A DNA stretch of 26,253 nt, from contig JAKTTS010000194.1 of assembly GCA_030560485.1 (NCBI GenBank), forward strand, positions 1 to 26,253, in the 5' to 3' direction. The translations under genes were made by a program, and so were the position numbers. The notes below the pieces were generated by a model that saw only the letters and a list, made by a program, of their open reading frames with translations, made no database searches and was not told the DNA's origin. The DNA comes from Ascoidea tarda (nom. inval.). Taxonomy: Eukaryota; Ascomycota; Saccharomycetes; Ascoideales; Ascoideaceae. How positions within the stretch are numbered: the stretch's first letter is position 1; every line of letters starts with the position of its first letter. Shown here piece after piece: positions 8,185 through 16,265 of the stretch.

Positions 8185-10074
8185 TTAGGAAATGTTTAAA
8201 AATGAGCTAGCAAGGTTTCTGAAATTATCGTTGTGTGTTAGATTATCGATTGCCATATTTAGTGAGCTCTTTATTCTTGGAATTTGCTCACTAAGATTGT
8301 TGCTATTAAGATTATTAGTGTTAATAGCAGGAAGAAACACTTGGGAATATAAGTTTTTGTTGTTTGAATAAGTGTAGTTTGTGTAAGTAGAAGAGGAAGA
8401 GGAGGTAGAAGTGGAAGTGGAAGTGGAAGTGGAAGTGAAAGTGGAAGTGGAAGTGAAATTTGGGATTGTGTAATAAAATTCATCAGTGTTGTAGTTATGT
8501 TGATTGCTTTCGAGGTTTACTTTGACATTATTTTTGAATTTTAATAATTTCAAGTTATTGTCGTTATTGATGTCAGTGATTTGGTTCCAGGATAAATCTA
8601 GGAACTTTAGATTTTTGAGATCAACCAAGTAGTTTGATATTTCGTATAATGAGTTACCCAGCAAGTTTAGGGAATTAATTGAGAGTGGCAAATTCTCGAC
8701 AGAGAAAAGTCTATTGAAGGATAAATCAAGGCAATTTAAATTTTTGAAGTTTAGATTTAAATATTCATCGATGGAATCAATTGAGTTGTTGTTTAATCTT
8801 AAAATCTCTAAATTGTTGAACGATGAGGAGGATTTCAAGTATCGTAGAGAGGACAAGTTATTTTGGTTCAAGTTCAATTCAATTAATGAATCCCAGTTTA
8901 AATTTTTGGAGATGTTGTACAATCTTTTGATGTTATTGAATTCTAAATTCAAGGAGATGAGGTTTTTCAAGTTGTTCAAGTTTTCAATTCTTTCAATTTT
9001 ATTGTTTGATAAATTTAAGAATTTTAGATTTTTTAGGGGATTTAGGTTTTCAATTGATTTGATAAAGTTGTTTGATAAATTGAGAAAGTGTAGGTTAGTG
9101 TTGTCATTTAGGTTTTCTATCCTGCAGATTTGGTTGTTTGATAAGTTCAAGTCAAGTAAATTGGACAAGTAATTTAAACCGTAAATTTTGGATAAACTGT
9201 TGTGGGATAGATTAATTGATAGTAAGTTTTTATTGATTTTGTAGTCAAAATCGATAGGATCAATAAAGGAAAATTGATTTCTAGAGAGATTGATTGATTT
9301 GAGGTATTGGAGAGTACCTAGAGATGAAATGTTGGATAGGTTGTTATTTGATAAATTCAAGTGCTTAATTCTAAGGAAATTTGACAAGTTTGGAACAAAG
9401 GATAATTTGGAAGAAGAGATTTTCAAAGTTTTCAAGGAGCTTTGTAAATTTTGATTTGAAAGTGGTAGCACGTTGTTAATAAAAGCAAAATGATTGAAGT
9501 TGTGGTTGAAATTAAGAGATAGACTTGCAATTTGCTGGTTGTCTTCAAGTAAAATGCAGGTGTCAATATAATTTGATAAGAAGTCATGAACGTTCTGTAT
9601 TATGTCGATTTCAAAGGACGTTATTGAGTGAATGACAGATAGTTTTCTAATATTAGTAAAGGGAACGATGTTGGCTAGCTGGTTGTTATCTGAGATTAGG
9701 GATTTGTAGGAATTATTGGTGGACTGGATGACGAGATTGCGGGTGAAATTTGCGATAAGAGATCGGAACAAGCCCAAGTTCAATGCGTTCAATTTGAATG
9801 GCTTTGAATTTTTGAAACACTTGCTGTTGGTGTCTTTATTCTGGTAAGTGTTCAATAGGCCATTGTGGCAGTAGTAGTAGTTGTCAGAGTTCAAGACGAC
9901 AATTAGGTTTTTGAAGAGCAATTTCAAGGCCAAGGCAGAAATGAAGCAGTTGGTAGAGAGAGCCAAAACCAACAAGACGTCGTTGGGCAAAGGAGCGATA
10001 ATGGACTCTAGCAAGTGTGGAGGAATTAAGTCGTAAATGTTGGCAGCTTTGTTACCTGAAAGAGAGAGAAGCAT
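8185..10074 (-). CDS. F-box-like protein with SDS22-type leucine-rich repeats
   Basis: 629 residues from the ATG at 10074. The N-terminus has an F-box-like helix set at about residues 14-55 (IPPHLLESIIAPLPNDVLLV). About twelve SDS22-type repeats follow between roughly 240 and 530, of the form LxxLxLSxNxL (for example LNLSNNNL, INLSRNQF, LDLSFNRL). The tail is a Ser/Thr tract encoded by a hexanucleotide repeat. F-box proteins dock on Skp1 in SCF ubiquitin ligases and the repeats bind the substrate, so a substrate-receptor role is likely but unproven; no yeast ortholog is named. An in-frame ATG at 10341 would add 89 residues. It overlaps a TATA box (minus ATATAAATA at 10341-10349), and the extension looks like translated pyrimidine-rich leader, so it is rejected. 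The single CTG codon (8659-8661) sits where most repeats have Ser. Confidence 0.75.
   Translation of the reverse strand: MLLSLSGNKAANIYDLIPPHLLESIIAPLPNDVLLVLALSTNCFISALALKLLFKNLIVVLNSDNYYYCHNGLLNTYQNKDTNSKCFKNSKPFKLNALNLGLFRSLIANFTRNLVIQSTNNSYKSLISDNNQLANIVPFTNIRKLSVIHSITSFEIDIIQNVHDFLSNYIDTCILLEDNQQIASLSLNFNHNFNHFAFINNVLPLSNQNLQSSLKTLKISSSKLSFVPNLSNFLRIKHLNLSNNNLSNISSLGTLQYLKSINLSRNQFSFIDPIDFDYKINKNLLSINLSHNSLSKIYGLNYLSNLLDLNLSNNQICRIENLNDNTNLHFLNLSNNFIKSIENLNPLKNLKFLNLSNNKIERIENLNNLKNLISLNLEFNNIKRLYNISKNLNWDSLIELNLNQNNLSSLRYLKSSSSFNNLEILRLNNNSIDSIDEYLNLNFKNLNCLDLSFNRLFSVENLPLSINSLNLLGNSLYEISNYLVDLKNLKFLDLSWNQITDINNDNNLKLLKFKNNVKVNLESNQHNYNTDEFYYTIPNFTSTSTFTSTSTSTSTSTSSSSSTYTNYTYSNNKNLYSQVFLPAINTNNLNSNNLSEQIPRIKSSLNMAIDNLTHNDNFRNLASSFLNIS
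8406..8456. repeat. Hexanucleotide repeat coding for a Ser/Thr tract
   Basis: About eight tandem copies of GAAGTG, with two GAAAGTG-type variants, lie inside the LRR gene. On the coding strand they give alternating Thr-Ser and Thr-Phe. Being a multiple of three, the repeat can change copy number without breaking the frame. Confidence 0.8.
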
Positions 10075-10340
10075 TTTGGGCAGTGCAAAGTATGGGGTAG
10101 GACTATTTGAGCGAAACACGGGGTATGAAACAGAAAAAGGCAGGGTGAGAAGGCGATAAGCAGTAAATAATCGACCAAAGAGGCGAGAACTGGGAGAACG
10201 TCGCAGAGGAAAAGGGCAAAGGCAAGAAGTAGAGAGAACAGAAGAAGCAGAAGAGGCAGTGGAAGAAACAAGAGCAATGTCGAGTAGAAGCACAGATGTA
10301 GAGAGAGCAGGCCCAACGAGAAAAGAGAGCGAGAAGACCA

Positions 10341-10349
10341 TATTTATAT
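10341..10349 (-). promoter_or_regulatory. TATA box for the F-box/LRR gene
   Basis: The minus strand reads ATATAAATA. Yeast transcription usually starts some 40-120 bases downstream of a TATA box, which here falls before the ATG at 10074 and after the ATG at 10341. This decides the choice of start codon. Confidence 0.5.
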
Positions 10350-11162
10350 CTTTCCACCCTCGTCGGCTCGCTTTGTCTCAAAACGAGACCTGGCCAAAAA
10401 GATCCAGGTCTAATTTTTGTGGGGAACCCCCAGCCAATCGCGTCAGAGTCCCGCCGAGGGCGGCGCGTGCAGCGCGTGCAGCCCTTCCGGGTCCGCAGCG
10501 TGTAGAAGCAGTGGAGTGCATACACACGCCGCAGGAAGCGCTCTCGGGTGCCAGAGCCACGGGTCAGTGATGCTGTCTGATGCTGTGTGCTGTTTCGTGC
10601 CGCACCTCCCACGGATGGCCCGTTGCTGTTTTGGGAAGTGTGTGAAATTTCACCTTATATTCTGTTACAGTTCTGGTGGTTTTGGAGAGAACGCACTCAC
10701 TTCGCTAGTATTGTTTGAGAAATAGCTGACTTTGAGTCATTGCGCTCTTTGGGTATCGCTTTGCTCTTATCTGTTGCTTTCTAACAGCTTGGTATGGGGA
10801 AACGACAACTCAATAGTATTGCAGCTTAGCGATTGCTTGATCTGCTGCTTTTAGGTCTGGAATTGTTAAATTCAACAGCTGAACATGAATGTTATCTACG
10901 TTTTTTTATCTCGTTTTATCTCGTTTGATTTTGGGTTACTCTGAGTCGCTAGCCAACTTAAATTGACACGATTTTAACCTCCAGTCAAAGAAGAAAAGTC
11001 AATTACAGTCACAATACAATTAGCATCCAGATTTATATTTTAAGGAGCTGAAAAATCTTAGTGGAATTGGTTTAAAACTCAATAAGCAAGACTGTAGCAA
11101 TTTTAATTAATTTTATTTGAATCTTATTTAAATTCTATTTAAAGCTTATTTGAATCTTATTC

Positions 11163-11227
11163 TCATTTATTTTCATTTATTTTCATTAATTTTCATTTAT
11201 TTTCTTTCATTTTCATTTAATTTTCCT
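11163..11227. repeat. Imperfect tandem repeat of ATTTATTTTC-type units
   Basis: About six imperfect 9-11 base units (ATTTATTTTC and variants such as ATTAATTTTC and TTTCATTTTC) run head to tail. Just upstream, CTTATTTGAAT occurs twice (near 11122 and 11147). The stretch is non-coding and very T-rich on this strand. Confidence 0.6.
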
Positions 11228-12056
11228 TATTATTTACAAATAATTTATTCATATATTTAAAAGCGTTTTAATCATTTCAGGTATTCAAGACGCCAGAGGA
11301 GTTCAAATCCCACTCAATTATTAATCATCAAACAAACAATCTTTTATCTCTCTACAGATAACAACAAACTAAGTTAAATCAAACCAAATCAAATCAAAAA
11401 CAAAAAACAAAAAACAAAAAGCACAAAAAATGGCAGACCATACCTTTTCCTAATCAATTAAAAAGATAATCGACATTCTTATTGCTGCTTTCTATTACTA
11501 CACAAGGACTTTCGTGGCATTACCATGTATCATCTATTTTTATAAAGTATTGTTATACTCGTGCTTATACTTGTATTTGCTACAACATGTCTTATACCCA
11601 CCTACATTATTTGAATAGAAATGACATTAATAAATCTATCAAAGCTTGAACAAAGACATCAATCCATCAGAAAAATCTATCAAACAAAACAGAAAAAAAA
11701 CCGTATTATTCAATCACCCGTTTCTGCTTTTCTTCTTTAAAATAATGGTCATTTTTTAACTTCATTTCCAGAACTCATTTAATTTGAATATCACCATACT
11801 CACTTATTAATAAAACTAGCTCACCAATTCTTCAATCGTTATAACATAATAACCATTACAATCATTATTAAAAAGATTCATCTTGAGATATTTCATATTA
11901 AGAAATTGAGGAGAGTGGTTAATCAAATAAACACAAAACATAAGGCAAATAATTATTATTATAACTAGCATTATTAATATTATTATCATTACTAATATTC
12001 TTAGTATTACTAATAATATCTATCACGGTTTTTCTTTTTCCCTATTTATTAATACC

Positions 12057-12094
12057 ATTATTATTATTATTATTATAATAATAATAATAATAAT
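12057..12094. repeat. 38 bp perfect palindrome of ATT/AAT repeats
   Basis: Six ATT units run directly into six AAT units around the centre 12075/12076, making a perfect inverted repeat with no spacer. It could extrude as a cruciform. It is flanked by other ATT-rich microsatellite sequence from about 11950. Confidence 0.85.
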
Positions 12095-13008
12095 TTCTAC
12101 CCAGTTTAATAAAACCCCATTTCCTTACTAAATTTTCATTTTTCAATCAATTTCTCATTAAACTTTTCAACTGCTTTTTGTCTTTACCTTTTACCCTAAT
12201 TTGCCAATTATTCTTGCTGCTTTATCTATCCAACAATCATATTAAAATCCTTATTACCCTTTATTTGATTTTCTGTTTATTTCAAAAGACTCTGAATCTC
12301 GGTTCTGGAAATCATAAATTATAATCCATTACCTTAGCCTTAATTCTTAAATCTGAAGTCTTAAGATAATGATACTCGATTATCATACCATTTTTTTTTT
12401 ATTCTTTAAAATTATCATTACAATTATTGCTACTAATGATTAGCCTGAATTTACAATATCTGCAGCACTTGTATGAATTAAAAGAATATCTCTGGTTTTT
12501 AGAAGTGGATAATTATTCAAAAGAAGTTTTTGGAAAAATCTTGATTACTTTTAATTTAAATTTTAATTTCAATTTCACTTTCTATCCATCAGAATACATT
12601 TTTAAATTCTCCCACTCTTCAACCTCTTTATTATCTCCTTTACCAGTTCCTTATTTCTTTGCTCGTTTTCTATTTACAGATAAGGATGCAATGCGTATAC
12701 TGCTCTTTTGTGCATGCAGTCGCGCACAACCACCATCATGGTAGCAATGTCATTCCCATTTCAACACCTAAAAACCCACTTCCTTCATATTAATTTGGAC
12801 ATGAATTGAAAAAACAAAATAACAGTTTAAGTATTTGTAGTGATGATAAAATAGCAATTGAACAAAGCAAACAAGTGAGAAAATCAAGACGATCCCAGTT
12901 ATCAAAATAACCATCGCCCGAAATGGGTCATAAGACAAATTTTGTCAAAGTTCCTTTTCAGAAACGGGATTTAACGATTAAGTGCGGGTGATCTTTTCAA
13001 AACATTAT

Positions 13009-13014
13009 CACGTG
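13009..13014. promoter_or_regulatory. CACGTG (Cbf1-type) site upstream of EFM5
   Basis: The context ATCACGTG fits the Cbf1/CDEI consensus RTCACRTG. It lies 205 bases upstream of the EFM5 ATG. No CDEIII-like element follows, so a promoter site is more likely than a point centromere. Confidence 0.45.
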
Positions 13015-13072
13015 CAAGAACACTTTTCGTATATTACATGGTGTTCGAATTTTACGTATACTTTGGTAATTG

Positions 13073-13097
13073 TTACGATTCCGTTATGAAATCGTAA
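13073..13097. promoter_or_regulatory. Inverted repeat in the EFM5 upstream region
   Basis: TTACGATT at 13073-13080 and AATCGTAA at 13090-13097 are perfect 8-base arms around a 9-base spacer. It could be an operator for a dimeric factor or a 5' leader hairpin, about 120 bases before the ATG. Confidence 0.4.
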
Positions 13098-13218
13098 TCG
13101 TTATTTTTTTTTTTTAATTTGACATCATTTCTTGATAAGTTTTTCAATCAGAAGAAAAAACAATAGTTTTTTGAAGCTCGACATTCCAAGTATCATATCC
13201 ATTTGAAAAACCAAAAAA

Positions 13219-14074
13219 ATGTCTGATTCTGATGATGATTTTCCGTATGTTTTTAGATAGTTTGGGGCTTTTCATGGAGATCTAGTCAAATCATCTTTCA
13301 ACTAACTATACATTATTCCAATTTATCAGTGTTTTATCTGATTATGCTTTGAAAGCGTTACAAGAGTTTCAAAATGAAGAAAAAGAAAGATTGCTTCAAT
13401 TGTCAAAATTATACAATAAACCAGAAAGTGTTACACTAAAAGATTTCAATAATGATCATGACTATGACCATGATGATAAAAATAACGATAATTTAAATAT
13501 TGATTTATTTAAAGAAGATTGGAATCTATCTCAATTTTGGTATGACGAAAAAACTGCAACTTCTCTAGCCAAAGAATTATTAAATGGTACGACTGAAGAT
13601 ACCAAAATTTGTATAATATCTGCACCATCTGTTTATTCTGCAATTTTAGACCAATTGAAATTGGAAGACAGACTAAATTTAAAGAAAAACATTTATTTAT
13701 TTGAATTTGATAAAAGATTCCGATTATTAGCTGGAGATTCAAATTTCATCTTTTATGATTTTAAAAACCCATTGAAATTTGATAAATTAGATTTGTTTAA
13801 AAATAAGATTGATAAATTGCTAATTGATCCACCATTTTTGTCAAATGAATGCCAGACCAAAGCTGCAATCACTGCAAGAGTTTTATCAAATTCGGATAGT
13901 CAAATTTTAGTCTGTACAGGTGAAAGAATGAAAGATTTGATAAAGAAAATATATCCCACCACCAAGATGACAAATTTCTTTCCAGGGCATAAAAATGGGT
14001 TAAGTAATGAATTTAGATGCTATGCATCATACAAAAGTGAAAATTGGGATTATATTGGTGAAAACGATCCTTAA
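13219..14074 (+). CDS. EFM5: Protein-lysine methyltransferase Efm5, two exons (13219-13244, 13330-14074)
   Basis: Exon 1 encodes MSDSDDDF plus two bases of the next codon; exon 2 continues P-VLSDYALKALQEFQNE. The joined protein has 256 residues, close to the roughly 248 of yeast Efm5 (YGR001C), which as I recall has an intron at the same place. Recognisable parts are EDWNLSQFWYDEKTA, ISAPSVYSAI, YLFEFDKRF, the amino-methyltransferase motif DPPF at 175-178 (LLIDPPFLSNECQTK), CTGERM and GLSNEFRCY. Efm5 uses S-adenosylmethionine to methylate a lysine of translation elongation factor eEF1A (K79 in yeast). An Asp/His/Asn-rich insert lies at about residues 46-68. No CTG codon was found. It converges on the next gene with only 87 bases between the stops. 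Confidence 0.93.
13245..13329 (+). other. EFM5: EFM5 spliceosomal intron
   Basis: 85 bases with donor GTATGT (13245-13250), branch site ACTAAC (13301-13306) and acceptor TATCAG ending at 13329. The branch A lies 24 bases before the exon. The in-frame stop (TAG) soon after the donor shows that splicing is needed. Confidence 0.93.
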
Positions 14075-14126
14075 GCATTAGGTTATAATAATAAAAAAAA
14101 ATAATAAGAAAAAAAAGAAGCTTTTA

Positions 14127-14156
14127 TATATTTATTTATTTATTTATTTATTTATT
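14127..14156. repeat. TTTA microsatellite between convergent genes
   Basis: Seven or so TTTA units lie between the EFM5 stop and the stop of the minus-strand gene. They are probably part of the shared 3' region. Confidence 0.7.
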
Positions 14157-14161
14157 CTAGT

Positions 14162-14941
14162 CTATAAATTGATGTATAATGACTGTAAATGAAAGTCTCT
14201 TGTGGCTTTAATACCACCTTCTAATAAGACATTTTTCTCAGTGCTCTGACCACTTTTTAATTTAATCTTAACTATTGAATTATCAATCCTGGTAAAATTT
14301 AAAATCTTTTCATAATAGAAAACTAAATCATGTTCAACGATGACAATTGCAACAATTTTTTTGAAGTTTTGAGGAAAATTTAAATGGATATCATTTTTCA
14401 TTAAATTGAACAAAACTGGGCCAGTTTTTGATTTGAAAGAACAAAAGGACGTTAGTTCTAACATGTTTGAGTATGATTCACCATATATATTAGAAAGTGA
14501 AGTCAGATCTAGGTCTTGAAATGGTTTGATGCCAATGATGCCAACGATTCTATCATTTATTTCTTTGCTAAAACGAAATTCGGATTCGTGTTCAACAAAA
14601 ACTGTTTGAGTGCTATTGGTGATGGTGCTTTTCTGAAATCTCTCAATCAACTCCTCAGAAGTAAAACCTAGCCAGTCCTTGGGAACCAATAAACAATATA
14701 TATAGCAGTTGCTGTTGGACTTATCCAACCCCAAGTCAAGCAAGATGTCATCGTGGTGTTTTATTCTCTCCGTTAGAATGATATTGTATCTCAACCTTGG
14801 CTTGTTATAGGCCCTGTTGATCAACACAGTGAGATTCTCTCTGAAATTGACACAACCCTTTGAAAGACCTTTTAACGACGAGGCAGGGAACTTGAGCAAC
14901 ACAGGGTGCTTGCTCCCATCAAAGGATGTGTTGTTTTGCAT
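14162..14941 (-). CDS. Unrecognised protein, 259 residues
   Basis: The ATG at 14941 gives MQNNTSFDGSKHPVLLKFP. The frame is open back to about 15023 with no earlier ATG, so the sequence KKWTALFSKLELVSPSPALQ just upstream could be coding only if joined to an upstream exon; no good splice signals were seen. The protein is soluble-looking, with alternating beta and helix segments (NCYIYCLLVPKDWLGF, NFKKIVAIVIVEHDLVFYY, NSIVKIKLKSGQ) and no transmembrane span, coiled coil or zinc motif. I do not recognise the family. It is not low-complexity, which argues for a real, folded protein. The first 240 bases are GC-richer than the rest. One CTG codon is present (in DLDLTSLS). It is divergent from PEF1 with 400 bases between the start codons. 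Confidence 0.6.
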   Translation of the reverse strand: MQNNTSFDGSKHPVLLKFPASSLKGLSKGCVNFRENLTVLINRAYNKPRLRYNIILTERIKHHDDILLDLGLDKSNSNCYIYCLLVPKDWLGFTSEELIERFQKSTITNSTQTVFVEHESEFRFSKEINDRIVGIIGIKPFQDLDLTSLSNIYGESYSNMLELTSFCSFKSKTGPVLFNLMKNDIHLNFPQNFKKIVAIVIVEHDLVFYYEKILNFTRIDNSIVKIKLKSGQSTEKNVLLEGGIKATRDFHLQSLYINL

Positions 14942-15341
14942 TTTTTGGACCAGTTGGAGAGCAGGGGATGGAGAGACCAATTCGAGTTTGCTGAATAACG
15001 CTGTCCATTTTTTTGAAGTGCTTTACCACAGTTAACAGCATCCAACACCAGAGACAGAGGATGGTTCGGTTTTTGGCGACAAAACAGACAAGTAGCAACA
15101 GTTGGACAGCAATAGTTGTAATCGAAAGTGGTTGGGGCTAATCCCTTATTGGAGCTTATTAGATCTCTATGCTTCGGGTGCAAGACTAAGACTTGGAGCT
15201 GGGTCCAGCGCACTTAATGACTTAGGAGATATGATTTACTCTCTTCTCTTGACCTTTTTTCTATCACTAAAAGCTTTTATTTCTACAGAATCAGCTACAG
15301 ACTCTCACCACCAACACAGAACTACAAAAAGCATTTAAAAA
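14942..15341. promoter_or_regulatory. 400 bp divergent promoter, PEF1 / unknown gene
   Basis: This is GC-richer near the minus-strand gene and CT/A-rich near PEF1. A minus-strand ATG at 15008 starts a short out-of-frame ORF (MDSVIQQT) overlapping the chosen start of the minus gene, a possible upstream ORF. No canonical TATA box or CACGTG was seen. Confidence 0.35.
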
Positions 15342-16265
15342 ATGAACAGAAGAAACACATTCAATGGAGCTCCTCCAAGACAAGATGTTTCAAACTCTGA
15401 ATTTACATCCCAATACCAACATATCTACTACCAAAACCAAGCACCACCAAATCAAAATTATTGGTCTGCACCAGGGCCTTCAGTTCAAACCTTCCAAGGA
15501 CAGCAAATCTATCAAAACCATCCCGAAAATTATGTTCATCGATCTTTTCCCCAAAGAAGCTATACTCAACCAGGCCATTATGCTTATCCTTCTTTTGGTT
15601 CTCAAGCGTTTGAGAACTCTCAAAACACTCCTTTGTACACACAGGAAGTGGTAACAGAAATACCTGGGTTGATGAGATTGCCTCAACAACGAACTGGAGA
15701 AGGCCAAGATATCCAGTTTAAATGCCAGGAGTTGTTTGAACAAATTGATGCTGACCAGTCAGGCGAAATCTCTCAAAAAGAGTTGAGTGAAGCTATTAAA
15801 AATCCTGATGGAACCAAATTTGAAAACTCAACAATTCGATTGATGGTTAAATTATTTGATAGCGATAAAAACAATTCGTTGAATTTCAGAGAATTTTTTT
15901 TCTTGTATAGATATTTTAATTTCTGGGTTGATTCGTTTAAAAGTATGGATACTGACAATTCTCGAACAATCGATTACGACGAGTTTTTAAATACTTTACG
16001 AATTTTTAATTATGATTTATCTCCAAATCTTTCAAGATTTCTCTTTAATAGGTTTTCAAGAGCTAATCTTCAAGAAAACTATGGTTTTGATCATATTATT
16101 TTACCAAGACCTCCAAATGTTATGAAATTAGGTAATTATATTGAATGTTTAATTTGGTTGATTAAACTCACTACTTTTTTTCGAAAATTTGATAGAAAGA
16201 ATAATGGAACTGCCATTATTCAATTTGAAGAGTTCATCATTGAACAAATAAACGTGTTGATTTAA
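15342..16265 (+). CDS. PEF1: Penta-EF-hand calcium-binding protein Pef1
   Basis: 307 residues, a little shorter than yeast Pef1 (about 335). The N-terminal 110 residues are rich in Gln, Pro, Tyr and Asn, as in ALG-2-type PEF proteins. Clear EF-hand loops follow: DADQSGEISQKE (136-147), DSDKNNSLNFRE (173-184) and DTDNSRTIDYDE (203-214). A degenerate fourth hand is followed by a fifth near 284-298 (DRKNNGTAIIQFEE) used for dimerisation. The family binds calcium and joins membrane-traffic or bud-growth complexes; yeast Pef1 acts in polar bud growth. The ATG follows an A-rich leader, usual for yeast. No CTG codon was found. Confidence 0.9.
   Translation: MNRRNTFNGAPPRQDVSNSEFTSQYQHIYYQNQAPPNQNYWSAPGPSVQTFQGQQIYQNHPENYVHRSFPQRSYTQPGHYAYPSFGSQAFENSQNTPLYTQEVVTEIPGLMRLPQQRTGEGQDIQFKCQELFEQIDADQSGEISQKELSEAIKNPDGTKFENSTIRLMVKLFDSDKNNSLNFREFFFLYRYFNFWVDSFKSMDTDNSRTIDYDEFLNTLRIFNYDLSPNLSRFLFNRFSRANLQENYGFDHIILPRPPNVMKLGNYIECLIWLIKLTTFFRKFDRKNNGTAIIQFEEFIIEQINVLI

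Larger units (their letters stand above)
10350..13218. other. Nearly 3 kb without a clear gene
   Basis: This is by far the longest gap in the window. 10420-10640 is GC-rich. It has a CCAAT box at 10434-10438, a dyad CCGCC-GAG-GGCGG at 10451-10463 and a doubled GCGCGTGCA at 10463-10480. A Gcn4-type TGAGTCA lies at 10733-10739. From about 11000 the sequence becomes very AT-rich with simple repeats (11163-11227), an A-rich leader-like stretch before an ATG at 11430, and a 38 bp palindrome at 12057-12094. The last 300 bases are the EFM5 promoter. No long conserved reading frame, tRNA or known ncRNA was recognised. It could hold an ncRNA gene, a small protein gene, an origin or a centromere, or a decayed gene. 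Confidence 0.5.

Noticed and set aside
10075-10341. In-frame N-terminal extension of the LRR protein from an ATG at 10341
   Set aside because: That ATG overlaps a TATA box, and the extension is Ser/Leu/Pro-rich translation of a pyrimidine-rich leader; the F-box-like part begins after the ATG at 10074.
10259-10725. Several overlapping frames in the GC-rich island
   Set aside because: GC-rich DNA has few stops; the products are Ala/Arg/Ser-rich and mutually overlapping without family resemblance.
11270-11315. tRNA-like B box (AGTTCAAATCC)
   Set aside because: The flanking bases do not pair as a T-stem, and no A box, anticodon arm or acceptor stem can be drawn.
12427-12744. 105-codon frame in the 3.1 kb gap
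   Set aside because: It starts at TTG, its first in-frame ATG comes late, and the composition (Phe/Leu/Asn repeats) is that of AT-rich non-coding DNA.
12995-13140. Point centromere suggested by ATCACGTG (CDEI-like) in an AT-rich region
   Set aside because: No CDEIII-like element follows, and the site is in the EFM5 promoter; other CACGTG sites here are plainly promoter sites.
14872-15213. Cys-containing minus-strand frame (CCPTVATCLFC) upstream of the unknown gene
   Set aside because: It starts at GTG after a stop, overlaps the real frame out of phase, and the Cys spacing fits no known zinc motif.
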